Numbered from the stretch's first letter, positions 18,948 to 28,780 are shown. The stretch is 64,000 bases of DNA from an uncultured Polaromonas sp. (GCA_937863225.1 CALMEI010000040.1:62001-126000); one strand, 5' to 3'. The notes: generated from the sequence alone by a model not told the origin. Translations and numbers: made by a program.

Positions 18948-20066
18948 ATGAGCACCTCCATTTTGAAACACATGGACCAAATCAATGTCGAATACGAACA
19001 ACCATCGTGCCCAACACGCAATGTGTGGGTGAAAGTACCCAAAGAACCTTCACAAACAGAACGCGCCGCACTGAAGGAGAAGATTCGACGCTTATTGAAA
19101 GAGAAAAATGCGGTGATGGTGTCGCACTACTATGTGCACCCGGATTTGCAAGATTTGGCAGAAGAAACGGGCGGTTTGGTCAGTGATTCTCTTGAAATGG
19201 CACGCTTTGGTCGCGACCATGCAGCGCAAACCTTGGTGGTGTCAGGCGTGCGTTTCATGGGTGAAACAGCCAAAATTTTGTCCCCTGAAAAACGGGTGTT
19301 GGTGCCGGAACTTGAGGCGCAATGTTCACTTGATTTAGGTTGCCCAATTGATGCCTTTAGTGCCTTTTGCGACCAGCATCCAGACCGCACGGTAGTGGTG
19401 TATGCCAACACCAGTGCTGCTGTGAAAGCGCGATCAGACTGGTTAGTCACCTCCAGCTGCGCTTTGGATATTGTGCGTACACTCAAAGACAAAGGACAAA
19501 AAATACTGTGGGCACCCGATAAACATTTGGGCGACTATATCCAGCGCGAAACCGGTGCTGACATGGTGATGTGGAACGGTTCATGCATTGTGCATGACGA
19601 GTTCAAAGCCTTTGAATTAGAAAGCTTGAAACGCGAACACCCCAAAGCCAAAGTGCTGGTTCACCCCGAATCGCCACGCAATGTGATCAAGCTGGCAGAT
19701 GCCGTGGGCTCTACTTCTGCCATTTTGAAAGCCGCGCGTGAGTTGGACGCCAAAGAATTCATCGTCGCAACCGACAATGGCATGATGCACAAACTGCGCA
19801 CACAAAACCCCAACAAAATATTTTACGAAGCGCCCACGGCTGGCAACAGTGCGACATGCAAAAGCTGCGCCCATTGTCCTTGGATGGCGATGAATGGCTT
19901 GGCTGCGCTGGCGCATGTGCTTGAGACAGGTGCCAATGAAATCCACGTTGACCCCGCTTTAGGTGTGCGAGCCCGACTACCCATCGACCGCATGCTGGCC
20001 TTCACCGCTGCGCAGCGCAACGGCCAGCCAACCAACCATCTGGTACCCAATATCGGTGCGGCTTAG
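18948..20066 (+). CDS. nadA: Quinolinate synthase
   Basis: A 372-residue iron-sulfur enzyme that condenses iminoaspartate with dihydroxyacetone phosphate to quinolinate. The conserved cysteines for the [4Fe-4S] cluster are visible near [11 protein letters not shown], in GSCIVHDEF and in [28 protein letters not shown] and DSLEMARFG are family signatures. Its product feeds NadC, encoded just upstream. Confidence 0.97.
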   Translation: MSTSILKHMDQINVEYEQPSCPTRNVWVKVPKEPSQTERAALKEKIRRLLKEKNAVMVSHYYVHPDLQDLAEETGGLVSDSLEMARFGRDHAAQTLVVSGVRFMGETAKILSPEKRVLVPELEAQCSLDLGCPIDAFSAFCDQHPDRTVVVYANTSAAVKARSDWLVTSSCALDIVRTLKDKGQKILWAPDKHLGDYIQRETGADMVMWNGSCIVHDEFKAFELESLKREHPKAKVLVHPESPRNVIKLADAVGSTSAILKAARELDAKEFIVATDNGMMHKLRTQNPNKIFYEAPTAGNSATCKSCAHCPWMAMNGLAALAHVLETGANEIHVDPALGVRARLPIDRMLAFTAAQRNGQPTNHLVPNIGAA

Positions 20067-20083
20067 TAAACGGTTCGAGTTCA

Positions 20084-20758
20084 ATGACCTATTCCGTTAA
20101 AGAAATCTTTTACACCTTGCAAGGTGAAGGTGCAAATGCAGGGCGACCGGCGGTGTTTTGCCGTTTTGCAGGTTGCAATTTGTGGACAGGCCGAGAAGAA
20201 GACCGCGTGAATGCGGTTTGCCAGTTTTGCGATACGGAATTTGTGGGCACAGACGGCACTCATGGTGGTAAATACGCAAGCTGTGATGAGTTGGCTTTGA
20301 AAATTGCTTTGCAATGGCCGAGCAGCGACAGGGCCAATCGTTTTGTTGTTCTAACTGGTGGCGAACCTTTGTTGCAAGTGGACGTTGAACTCATCAATGC
20401 CTTGCATGCTGAAGATTTCATCATTGCGGTGGAAAGCAATGGAACTGTAATCGCACCAGACGGATTAGATTGGTTGTGCATCAGTCCCAAAGCGGGTACA
20501 TGTTCGGCAAATGCTGCTACACCTTGGGTTCAAAAATGTGGTGATGAGTTAAAAATCGTATGGCCGCAAGACGGATTCACTGAAGCCGATTTGCACCGCT
20601 TTGACTCTGACCCAGCCTTGCAATTTACCAACAAATATTTGTCGCCAATGGACAATGCCAATCACACCGACAATATCCAAACTTGCATCGCCATGTGCTT
20701 AAAAAACCCAGCATGGAAACTGAGCTTGCAAACGCACAAAATGACGGGAATAAGATGA
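20084..20758 (+). CDS. queE: 7-carboxy-7-deazaguanine synthase
   Basis: A 224-residue radical-SAM enzyme that contracts the ring of 6-carboxytetrahydropterin in queuosine and preQ0 synthesis. The cluster-binding cysteines are C31, C46 and C49, spaced C-x14-C-x2-C instead of the standard C-x3-C-x2-C; this long loop is known for the Burkholderia-type QueE. FYTLQGEGANAGRPAVF and VLTGGEPLLQ (SAM site) are clear. The stop overlaps the ATG of queD by 4 bp (ATGA), so the two are coupled. queF lies 14 kb away; queC is not in the window. Confidence 0.96.
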   Translation: MTYSVKEIFYTLQGEGANAGRPAVFCRFAGCNLWTGREEDRVNAVCQFCDTEFVGTDGTHGGKYASCDELALKIALQWPSSDRANRFVVLTGGEPLLQVDVELINALHAEDFIIAVESNGTVIAPDGLDWLCISPKAGTCSANAATPWVQKCGDELKIVWPQDGFTEADLHRFDSDPALQFTNKYLSPMDNANHTDNIQTCIAMCLKNPAWKLSLQTHKMTGIR

Positions 20759-21168
20759 GTAGTCACCACCAAACCAGCCAAATCAATCCAACCCAACAGG
20801 CCACTTTTGAAGTTTGCCAAAGTTTCTTTTTTGATGCCGCGCATCACTTGGAACGCAAAATCGAAACCGAGGGTAGCCGACGCATTCATGGCCACACTTA
20901 CAACGCCGAAGTCGCGGTTACCGGGCCAGTAGACCCCGCAACAGGTATGGTGATGGACATCGGTTTTATCCGCATTGAAGTGGCCAAAGTCCGCGCCCTC
21001 TTGGATCATCACTTACTGGATGAAGTGCCTGGCCTTGGTATTCCGACCATTGAAAACCTTTGCATTTTCATCGCCAAAACCATGCAAGCAAATGGTCTCA
21101 AGATCTCGCGCGTATCGGTATGGCGAGATGGGATTGGGGACATGTGCAACATGGTAATCCCTAGTTAG
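20755..21168 (+). CDS. queD: QueD/6-pyruvoyl-tetrahydropterin synthase family protein with altered active site
   Basis: A 137-residue member of the 6-carboxytetrahydropterin synthase family, which precedes QueE in the queuosine route. The three zinc-binding histidines are present (His30 in FDAAHHLE; His45 and His47 in HGH), as are LLDHH and PTIEN. However, the position of the catalytic cysteine of E. coli QueD is Ser41 here, with identical spacing between AAH and HGH, and the C-terminal substrate-binding Glu (VKET in E. coli) is replaced by VWRD. The start is the ATG overlapping the queE stop. The operon position supports a queuosine role, but the chemistry may differ or another QueD may exist elsewhere. 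Confidence 0.8.
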   Translation: MSSHHQTSQINPTQQATFEVCQSFFFDAAHHLERKIETEGSRRIHGHTYNAEVAVTGPVDPATGMVMDIGFIRIEVAKVRALLDHHLLDEVPGLGIPTIENLCIFIAKTMQANGLKISRVSVWRDGIGDMCNMVIPS

Positions 21169-21261
21169 CAGCATCATTTATTTCAGTCATAATTGACGCA
21201 CCCGTTAATTGACTCACAAGGTTGATGCGACAGGGTTTATCAAACTCATAAGGTTTTAATC

Positions 21262-24200
21262 ATGACAGAACAGACAATCACAGCCAAAGGCGCTGAAACT
21301 CCCGACGAGCACCGCTTTCGCCCCATTTCCCTAGACGACAAATACGCACTCCATACTGGTCAAACCTTTATGAGTGGTGTGCAAGCATTGGTGAAACTGC
21401 CGATGTTGCAGCAACAGCGCGATGCGACGCGTGGCAAGCACACTGCTGGTTTTATCAGCGGTTATCGCGGCTCGCCTTTGGGTGGCTATGACCAAGCGCT
21501 GGTGAAGGCAACGCCTTTTCTAAAAGCCAAAGACATCGTCTTTCAACCCGGTGTGAATGAAGAGCTGGCCGCAACCGCCATTTGGGGCACACAGCAACTG
21601 GGTTTTGCACCCGCAGGAACCAATAAGTTTGATGGTGTGTTTGGCATTTGGTATGGCAAAGGCCCTGGTGTAGACCGCTGCGCCGATGTGTTCAAGCATG
21701 CCAACATGGCGGGCACAACCGAGTTTGGTGGCGTGATTGCGGTAGCTGGTGACGATCATGTGGCCAAAAGCTCCACCGCAGCGCACCAAAGCGACCATAT
21801 TTTCAAAGCTTGCGGCTTGCCTGTTTTCTTCCCCGCGAGTGTGCAAGAAATTTTAGATTTAGGCATTCACGCCTTTGCCATGAGCCGATTTTCAGGCGTA
21901 TGGGCTGGCATGAAAACGATTCAAGAAATTGTGGAATCCAGCGCCACGGTGGATCTTGACCCAGAGCGCGTGAAGGTGGTCATTCCAACTGATTTTGAAA
22001 TACCGGCAGACGGTGTGCATATACGCTGGCCCGATGCAGCACTGGCACAAGAAGCTCGACTCTTTGACACCAAGTGGTATGCCGCACTGGCTTACATTCG
22101 GGCTAACAAACTGAACTACAACGCCATTGAAGGGCCGAATGATAAATTGGGTTTAATTGCCAGCGGCAAAGCCTACAACGATACGCGACAAGCCTTGTTA
22201 GATTTGGGTTTAGACGATGCGACATGCCGTGAAATAGGCATACGTTTGCACAAAGTAGGTGTGGTTTGGCCGCTGGAAGCGCAGTTGACACGTGAATTTG
22301 CCACCGGTTTGCAAGAAATTTTGGTGGTGGAAGAAAAGCGCCAAGTGATTGAATACCAGCTTAAAGAAGAGCTGTACAACTGGCGTAACGATGTGCGACC
22401 TGTGGTGCTTGGGAAATTCAATGAGATGGAAGGCGGTGAATGGTCAACACCCAATCCATCTGCACAAGCTTTGCTGCGTGCCAATGCCGATTTATCTCCC
22501 TCCCTCATCGCCAAAGCCATTGCAGCACGTCTGATTAAATTGGGTTTAGTTGGTGGCCATGACAGTGCCATTCGTCAACGCATTGACACACATTTGGCAA
22601 TTTTAGAATCGGCTGAACGTGCCATGACATTGCACGCCCAGATGGGTTCACAAACAGCCAGCAGACAAGCTTGGTTTTGTTCAGGCTGCCCCCATAACAC
22701 CTCTACCAAAGTACCCGAAGGTTCGCGCGCCATGGCGGGGATTGGTTGCCACTTCATGTCGATCTGGATGGACCGATCCACCATTGGCTTCACGCAAATG
22801 GGGGGAGAAGGTGTACCTTGGGTTGGACAGCAAGCTTTCAGCACCGAACAACATGTATTTGCCAACTTGGGCGATGGTACTTATTTTCACAGCGGGCTTT
22901 TGGCGATTCGACAGGCCATTGCGGCAGGCGTCAACATCACCTACAAAATTTTATACAACGATGCTGTGGCCATGACCGGCGGACAACAAGTGGGCGAGCG
23001 TCCTGAAGGGCATTCGGTGCAACAAATTGCGCAATCGGTTCGCTCAGAAGGCGCTACGCAAATTGTGGTGGTGACGGATGACCCTGACAAGTACAAAGAA
23101 ATTGCCTTACCTGAAGGCATTGATGTGCGACATCGGGATGAATTGGACATGATTCAAAAGCAGTACCGCAGCATCCATGGTGTCACTGTCATCATTTACG
23201 ACCAAACCTGTGCCACGGAAAAACGCCGGCGTTTAAAACGTGCAGCGCTGAAAGGCAACACACCCCGTGTGTCCAAACGCGTCGTCATCAATGAACGTGT
23301 CTGTGAAGGCTGTGGTGATTGCAGCGAACAAAGCAACTGTTTGAGCATAGAACCACTTGAAACAGAATTTGGTCGCAAACGCAGCATCAACCAAAGTACC
23401 TGCAATACCGACTTTTCATGTGTCAAAGGTTTTTGCCCCAGTTTTGTCACGGTTGAGGGCGGCAAGCTCAAAGGCAAATCTAATACCAGCAATAACCCCA
23501 ATGCCAAAGAAGTTGATGCGATTGTTGGCGCCATTCAACCCGATAAATGCTATGAATATGATAGCACTATAGGCAATAAATATGCCGCCTACAGCTCAAA
23601 ATCATCTATAAAAACAACTTTACCACTGCCTACACTGCCATCAACCACCCAATCCTATGGCATTGTGGTCACTGGTGTGGGCGGTACTGGCGTCATCACC
23701 ATAGGTCAACTGCTGGGGTATGCCGCGCACATTGAAGGCAAAGGCATTGTCACGCAAGACGCTGGCGGACTGGCACAAAAAGGCGGCGCCACCTGGAGCC
23801 ATGTGCTGATTGCCGACCAGCAAAACGACATCCGCACCACACGGGTGGGTTTTGCGGGGGCTGACTTGATCATCGCGTGTGACCCCATCGTCACAGCGCA
23901 AGCAGAAACACTGAATCGCATGCGCCGTGGGCACACCCGTGTGGCATTGAACGCACACAGTACCCCCACAGCCGCATTTGTCAAAAACCCAACATGGCAA
24001 AACCCGGCACAAGTCTGTGCCAGTGTCATCGCCGAAATGGCAGGTAGTACATCTGGCAATGAAAGTGTGAGTGCCTTCAACGCCGATGCCCTGGCCACCA
24101 GCCTACTGGGAGACAGCATTTACACCAACCCCATTATGCTGGGCTATGCGTGGCAAAAAGGTTGGATTCCACTGCGAAAAGATTCGCTCATGCAAGCCAT

Positions 24201-24975
24201 TGAGCTCAATGCAGTGGCCGTCGCCAACAACAAAGCGGCTTTTGAATGGGGTTGCCGAGCGGCGCACAATTGGGCTGAAGTAGAAGCTTTGTTGCAACCC
24301 GCCCAAGTCATTCGCTTTCATGGGCGCGAAAATCCAGATGAACTGATTGCCAAATTTTCAACCGAATTAAGTGCTTACCAAAATAAGGCGTATGCCAAAC
24401 AATACGAAGATTTTGTTGCCCTTGTACACAGCAAAGAATTGACTTTGAATAGGTCAAACCCAAACAACAGACATGCCAGCAGATTGCAAGAAAAGCAGCG
24501 CTTAACCGAAGCAGTGGCCCGCAATCTGTTCAAGTTGATGGCCTACAAAGATGAATACGAAGTGGCCAGATTACACAGCGATGGCACTTTCAAACAGAAA
24601 ATTGCAGACTTATTTGAAGGTGATTACAAACTTCATTTCCACCTGGCTCCACCCTTGTTTGCAAAGAAAAATGAGAAAGGCGAATTGCAAAAACAAACTT
24701 TTGGCGCGTGGATGTTGCCGTGCTTTCAAGTATTAGCCAAAATGAAATTTTTGCGTGGCACTCCTTTCGATGTGTTTGGCTATACCAAAGAACGCAAAGA
24801 CGAGCGTGATTTGTTGAATGCCTACATCACCAAGATGCAATCTGTGACAAGCAAACTAGATGAAACCACTTTGGCGCAAGCCATCGAATGGGCCAGACTA
24901 CCGGAGTCAGTTAAAGGTTATGGTCACATCAAGGCCAAAGCCATGACTGCAGCCATTGAGAGATTAAAAAGCTAA
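21262..24975 (+). CDS. Indolepyruvate (2-oxoacid) ferredoxin oxidoreductase, fused alpha/beta/gamma
   Basis: A 1237-residue thiamine-diphosphate and iron-sulfur enzyme that oxidatively decarboxylates aryl or branched 2-oxoacids to acyl-CoA, passing electrons to ferredoxin. In order: a pyrimidine-binding domain (GFISGYRGSPLGGYDQAL), a TPP-binding domain (CSGCPHNTSTKVPEG, GVPWVGQ, NDAVAMTGGQ), a cysteine-rich ferredoxin-like region (CEGCGDCSEQSNC, CVKGFCPSF), and the gamma domain (GVGGTGVITIGQLLG, DAGGLAQKGGATWSH). Residues 763-784, in the linker between the cysteine region and the gamma domain, are encoded by a 66-bp repeat. The gene converges on livF with a 4-bp overlap. It likely breaks down aromatic or branched amino acids. 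Confidence 0.93.
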   Translation: MTEQTITAKGAETPDEHRFRPISLDDKYALHTGQTFMSGVQALVKLPMLQQQRDATRGKHTAGFISGYRGSPLGGYDQALVKATPFLKAKDIVFQPGVNEELAATAIWGTQQLGFAPAGTNKFDGVFGIWYGKGPGVDRCADVFKHANMAGTTEFGGVIAVAGDDHVAKSSTAAHQSDHIFKACGLPVFFPASVQEILDLGIHAFAMSRFSGVWAGMKTIQEIVESSATVDLDPERVKVVIPTDFEIPADGVHIRWPDAALAQEARLFDTKWYAALAYIRANKLNYNAIEGPNDKLGLIASGKAYNDTRQALLDLGLDDATCREIGIRLHKVGVVWPLEAQLTREFATGLQEILVVEEKRQVIEYQLKEELYNWRNDVRPVVLGKFNEMEGGEWSTPNPSAQALLRANADLSPSLIAKAIAARLIKLGLVGGHDSAIRQRIDTHLAILESAERAMTLHAQMGSQTASRQAWFCSGCPHNTSTKVPEGSRAMAGIGCHFMSIWMDRSTIGFTQMGGEGVPWVGQQAFSTEQHVFANLGDGTYFHSGLLAIRQAIAAGVNITYKILYNDAVAMTGGQQVGERPEGHSVQQIAQSVRSEGATQIVVVTDDPDKYKEIALPEGIDVRHRDELDMIQKQYRSIHGVTVIIYDQTCATEKRRRLKRAALKGNTPRVSKRVVINERVCEGCGDCSEQSNCLSIEPLETEFGRKRSINQSTCNTDFSCVKGFCPSFVTVEGGKLKGKSNTSNNPNAKEVDAIVGAIQPDKCYEYDSTIGNKYAAYSSKSSIKTTLPLPTLPSTTQSYGIVVTGVGGTGVITIGQLLGYAAHIEGKGIVTQDAGGLAQKGGATWSHVLIADQQNDIRTTRVGFAGADLIIACDPIVTAQAETLNRMRRGHTRVALNAHSTPTAAFVKNPTWQNPAQVCASVIAEMAGSTSGNESVSAFNADALATSLLGDSIYTNPIMLGYAWQKGWIPLRKDSLMQAIELNAVAVANNKAAFEWGCRAAHNWAEVEALLQPAQVIRFHGRENPDELIAKFSTELSAYQNKAYAKQYEDFVALVHSKELTLNRSNPNNRHASRLQEKQRLTEAVARNLFKLMAYKDEYEVARLHSDGTFKQKIADLFEGDYKLHFHLAPPLFAKKNEKGELQKQTFGAWMLPCFQVLAKMKFLRGTPFDVFGYTKERKDERDLLNAYITKMQSVTSKLDETTLAQAIEWARLPESVKGYGHIKAKAMTAAIERLKS
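23548..23613 (+). repeat. 66-bp dispersed repeat, copy 6 (in-frame inside the oxidoreductase gene)
   Basis: Begins TGCTATGAATATGATAGCAC and carries TATAGGCAATAAATATGCC. It starts exactly on a codon boundary and adds 22 residues, CYEYDSTIGNKY followed by AAYSSKSSIK, to an interdomain linker. It is among the copies closest to consensus, so the insertion looks recent. Confidence 0.92.
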
Positions 24976-25667
24976 ACCTCTAACCACTCTTTGCGAATAC
25001 CGGCATCTTGTTTCAAAGCATCTGGTGTGCCATCAAAAACAATGTGCCCATGCCCCATGACCAACACGCGGTCTGAAATGGCCATGGCGATGGTCAGCTT
25101 CTGTTCAATCAACAAGACTGAAATACCGCGTTGACGCAGTGTCTTTAAATAATCGCCCACCAGCTCAACAATTTTGGGGGCCAAACCTTCTGTCGGCTCG
25201 TCAATGATGATGAGGTCAGGGTCACCCATCAGTGTGCGGCACAATGTCAACATTTGTTGTTCACCTCCCGAGAGTACGCCAGCTTCGGTATGCTCGCGTT
25301 CTTTCAAGCGTGGAAACATTTTGAACATGTCGTCAAATGACCAGCGGCTATTTTTGCCTGAACCTTTTTGACCTAGCAACAAATTTTGCCTGACTGTTAA
25401 CGTCGGGAAGATATCACGGTTCTCAGGCACATAGCCCAACCCCATGTGTGCTATTTGATAGGCTTTTTTGTCGGTTAGTGAAGTCTCTTTCCATGACATA
25501 TGTCCTTGCCAATCTACCAAACCCATAATGGCTTTGGCTGTGGTTGATCGACCCGAACCATTGCGTCCCAGCAATGCCACAATTTCACCTGGTTGTATGT
25601 CAAACGTGACGCCATGTAACACATGGCTCTTGCCGTAGTAGGCATGCAGTTTTTCAATTTTAAGCAT
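24972..25667 (-). CDS. livF: Branched-chain amino acid type ABC transporter ATPase LivF
   Basis: A 231-residue cytoplasmic ATPase, the second nucleotide-binding subunit of a Liv/HAAT importer. The start at 25667 (MLKIEKLHAYYGKSHVLHGV) overlaps the livG end by 8 bp; a longer frame would be unusual for LivF. The signature LSGGEQQMLTLCRTLM and Walker B LIIIDEPTEGLAP are normal. Walker A reads GRNGSGRST, with Arg40 where the catalytic lysine normally sits. Distal gene of the livJHMGF unit and convergent with the ferredoxin oxidoreductase gene. Confidence 0.93.
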   Translation of the reverse strand: MLKIEKLHAYYGKSHVLHGVTFDIQPGEIVALLGRNGSGRSTTAKAIMGLVDWQGHMSWKETSLTDKKAYQIAHMGLGYVPENRDIFPTLTVRQNLLLGQKGSGKNSRWSFDDMFKMFPRLKEREHTEAGVLSGGEQQMLTLCRTLMGDPDLIIIDEPTEGLAPKIVELVGDYLKTLRQRGISVLLIEQKLTIAMAISDRVLVMGHGHIVFDGTPDALKQDAGIRKEWLEV

Positions 25668-26466
25668 GTAGCGCACCTTGAGCATTACCAGCCCCTTGCG
25701 CATCTGCGACGACAGAGCCCAAATACGCTTCTTGTACCCGAGCATTCGCTCGCACGGCTTCTGGCACATCGTATGCAAGCACTTCGCCGTAAACCACCAC
25801 CGCAATTTTGTCGGCCAAGCCAAACACCACACCCATGTCGTGTTCAACAGTGAGTAATGTTTTGCCCACGGTGACTTCTTTGATGAGATTGATAAAGCGG
25901 GATGTCTCAGATTTACTCATGCCAGCTGTCGGTTCGTCCAGCAATATCACATCGGCGCCGCCTGCGATGGTGATGCCAATTTCAAGCGCGCGTTGCTCAG
26001 CATAGGTTAAGTTGGTTGCCAGCACGTCGCGTTTTTTATCGAGTTTGATCATGGTCATTAATTCTTCAGCGCGGTCATTTGCATCGTCTAAATCCGCCAA
26101 GAATTTAAAGAAAGTGTATTTGTAACCCAAACTCCAAAGCACACTGCAGCGCAAATTTTCAAATACACTGAGTTTTGAAAAAACATTGGTCACTTGGAAA
26201 CTTCTGGATAAGCCCATGCGGTTAATCTCAAATGGCTTTTTGCCATTGATGCGCTGCCCATTCAAAATCACATCACCACTGGTCGGTTCGAACCGTCCAC
26301 TGATGAGGTTAAACAAAGTTGACTTCCCTGCACCATTTGGGCCAATAATGCCAACACGTTCCCCCGCAGGTACTGCTAAATTCACGCCCCGGATGATTTC
26401 TGTTTTACCAAAGCTCTTGCGCAAGTCTTTGAGTTCAAGCGCGTAATTTGAAGTGCTTGAGCTCAT
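25660..26466 (-). CDS. livG: Branched-chain amino acid type ABC transporter ATPase LivG
   Basis: A 268-residue ATPase of the HAAT family. Walker A is GPNGAGKST, Walker B is VILLDEPTAGMS, and the family-specific SRSFQVTNVFSKLSVFENL and TVEHDMGVVFGLAD are present. The signature motif is degenerate (LTYAEQRALEIG), as is usual for LivG. It overlaps livM by 4 bp and livF by 8 bp. It pairs with LivF to power the LivHM permease. Confidence 0.95.
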   Translation of the reverse strand: MSSSTSNYALELKDLRKSFGKTEIIRGVNLAVPAGERVGIIGPNGAGKSTLFNLISGRFEPTSGDVILNGQRINGKKPFEINRMGLSRSFQVTNVFSKLSVFENLRCSVLWSLGYKYTFFKFLADLDDANDRAEELMTMIKLDKKRDVLATNLTYAEQRALEIGITIAGGADVILLDEPTAGMSKSETSRFINLIKEVTVGKTLLTVEHDMGVVFGLADKIAVVVYGEVLAYDVPEAVRANARVQEAYLGSVVADAQGAGNAQGALHA

Positions 26467-27749
26467 ATGGCCTCCCTGCGCTTAATTTCTTTTTCGATTT
26501 CTTCTTGAATTTCATCCCACTGCTGCATATAACGTCTTCGCACAATTTCAAAAAAGAACACGCCTGTTGCCAACACAAAACCAGCACCAAACCAACTTGA
26601 AGCTTTTTTGGCATCCAATACTGTGCCTAAATACGACAGAGTTGAGCCCTCACCTGTGGTCAATTGCAAGTGGTAGATCATTTCAACCATGGCCGATGCA
26701 CCCAAAAATGCCACGATACCAGCAGCGGCCATCGCCAGATAAGCACCAAACACTTTGCCCAAGTGCCCAAAAGATGCAATGCGCAAATTCATCATGATGA
26801 GCGCGGCAACTCCACCTGGCGCATACATGACCATGAACAAGAAAATCAAGCCCAAATAAAGTAACCACGCTTTGGTGAATTCACTAAACAGGACAAAGGC
26901 CAGCACCATCATCACCGCACCCAAAATAGGGCCAAAGAAAAATGTAGCACCACCTAAAAACGTGAAAAGCAGGTACGCACCTGAGCGTGCTGCGCCCACC
27001 ACTTCTGCTGTCACAATTTCAAAATTCAGCGCCGCCAAACCGCCCGAGATACCTGCAAAAAATCCAGCAATGACAAATGCAAAATAACGCACCAATTGTG
27101 TGTTGTACCCTACAAACTCCACACGTTCAGGATTGTCGCGCACCGCATTGAGCATGCGACCTAAAGGGGTGCGCGTGAATGCATACATCATTCCGGTGGC
27201 CACAAAAGTGTACACAGCTATCAAATAATAGACTTGAATCGGGGGACCAAATGTGATGCCCATAAAGGGCTTTCCCACCATGCGGTTACTCGATACACCA
27301 CCCTCGCCACCAAAAAATTCTGGAATCATCAGTGACATGGCAAAAACCAATTCAGCCAGTCCCAGCGTAATCATCGCAAAAGTTGAGCCCGATTTTTTGG
27401 TCGAAACGAAGCCAAATAAAACCGCAAAACACATTCCCGCCAAACCACCCACTATGGGCACAGTGGATACAGGAAGCCACCAACCTTGCCCTACGGCGTT
27501 TAAAGCATGGATAGAAAGAAAAGCACCTAAGCCGGTATAAACTGCGTGACCAAAACTCAACATACCACCTTGGCCCAACAATATATTGAAGGACAAGCAA
27601 GCAATGATGGCAATGCCAATTTGTGACAGTATCGTAATCGCCAAGCTGCTGTTAAACAACAACGGCGCCAAAAGCAAGAGCACGGCAAATACGCCCCAGA
27701 TCAACCACCGCCCCACGTTGATTGGCTTGAACTCGTAACTGGCCTTCAT
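26463..27749 (-). CDS. livM: Branched-chain amino acid type ABC transporter permease LivM
   Basis: An inner-membrane permease of 428 residues with about ten helices. The signatures LSFNILLGQGGMLSFGHAVY and RMLNAVRDNPERVEFVGYNT are diagnostic for LivM. The C-terminus carries an extra hydrophobic segment and an acidic/basic coiled tail (QQWDEIQEEIEKEIKRRE), longer than the usual 320-400 residues. Overlaps livH and livG by 4 bp each, so the four transport genes are translationally coupled. Confidence 0.94.
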   Translation of the reverse strand: MKASYEFKPINVGRWLIWGVFAVLLLLAPLLFNSSLAITILSQIGIAIIACLSFNILLGQGGMLSFGHAVYTGLGAFLSIHALNAVGQGWWLPVSTVPIVGGLAGMCFAVLFGFVSTKKSGSTFAMITLGLAELVFAMSLMIPEFFGGEGGVSSNRMVGKPFMGITFGPPIQVYYLIAVYTFVATGMMYAFTRTPLGRMLNAVRDNPERVEFVGYNTQLVRYFAFVIAGFFAGISGGLAALNFEIVTAEVVGAARSGAYLLFTFLGGATFFFGPILGAVMMVLAFVLFSEFTKAWLLYLGLIFLFMVMYAPGGVAALIMMNLRIASFGHLGKVFGAYLAMAAAGIVAFLGASAMVEMIYHLQLTTGEGSTLSYLGTVLDAKKASSWFGAGFVLATGVFFFEIVRRRYMQQWDEIQEEIEKEIKRREAI

Positions 27750-28780
27750 GCGTCTCTGTTCCCCAGCAACCCTTTGGGTCTGAATATGAGCATCAGCACC
27801 AAAAGCAAATACGGCAGGATAGGTGCAACTTGCGACAGCGTGAGTTTGACCACTGAGCTTTGTTGAACAGCTGCGCTTAAATTCAAACCCATCTGGGTAG
27901 CCAAAGTACCTAATGAATAGTTGAATGCGATCGCAAACGTTTCGATCAATCCTATTAATAAAGATGCCAGAAATGCCCCTGATAAAGAACCCATGCCACC
28001 TACGACAACCACAACGAATATGACCGAACCTACCGTTGCCGCCATAGAAGGCTCTGTCAAAAACGTACTGCCACCAATCACGCCTGCAAGTCCAGCCAAA
28101 CCGGCACCGGCACCAAACACCAGCATAAATACAGCGGGTACATTGTGGCCTAAAGACTCAACAGCCTCTGGGTGTGTCAACGCTGCTTGTATCACAAGAC
28201 CTATGCGCGTGCGTGTCAACAATAGCCAGACAGACACCAGCATCAGTAACGCAATGACCATCATGAAGGCACGTGTAGCAGGAAAAGGTGAGCAAACAAC
28301 GCGTATGGCTGCATCTGTAGTTTGGCACAAATCATTGGGCGCAGTACCCCATAAAAACTGCAACCCACTAACCGAATGATTGACTAAGGTGAAAACTGGT
28401 CCCTGAAGTATTTCGGGTGGTTTGAATTCCAAAGCAATGCGTCCCCATACCAATTGAACCAACTCAAGAATGACATAGGAAAGACCAAAAGTGATCATCA
28501 GCTCTGCCACATGACCATATTTATGTACTTTGCGCAAAAAATATTTCTCAAAAAATGCACCCATGAGTCCCACGACAAAAGGCGCAATCAACAAAGCTGG
28601 CCAAAAACCAGCTATTTTCGATATCGAATAACCAACAAATGCCCCTAACATGTAAAAAGAAGCATGTGCAAAGTTCAACACTCCCATCATGCTGAAAATG
28701 AGTGTCAAGCCTGAACTGAGCATGAACAACAGCAGTCCGTAGCTGATGCCATTGAGCATTGAAATGATGAAAAACTCCAC
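27746..28780 (-). CDS. livH: Branched-chain amino acid type ABC transporter permease LivH
   Basis: A 344-residue inner-membrane permease. The start MEFFIISMLNGISYGLLLFM, the GLTLIFSMMGVLNFAHASFY segment and VIFVVVVVGGMGSLSGAFLA are LivH hallmarks. Compared with the usual length of about 300 it has an extra loop of roughly 40 residues near FLWGTAPNDLCQTTDAAI, predicted periplasmic. It lies 84 bp downstream of the receptor gene, across a strong hairpin that may attenuate transcription. Confidence 0.94.
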   Translation of the reverse strand: MEFFIISMLNGISYGLLLFMLSSGLTLIFSMMGVLNFAHASFYMLGAFVGYSISKIAGFWPALLIAPFVVGLMGAFFEKYFLRKVHKYGHVAELMITFGLSYVILELVQLVWGRIALEFKPPEILQGPVFTLVNHSVSGLQFLWGTAPNDLCQTTDAAIRVVCSPFPATRAFMMVIALLMLVSVWLLLTRTRIGLVIQAALTHPEAVESLGHNVPAVFMLVFGAGAGLAGLAGVIGGSTFLTEPSMAATVGSVIFVVVVVGGMGSLSGAFLASLLIGLIETFAIAFNYSLGTLATQMGLNLSAAVQQSSVVKLTLSQVAPILPYLLLVLMLIFRPKGLLGNRDA

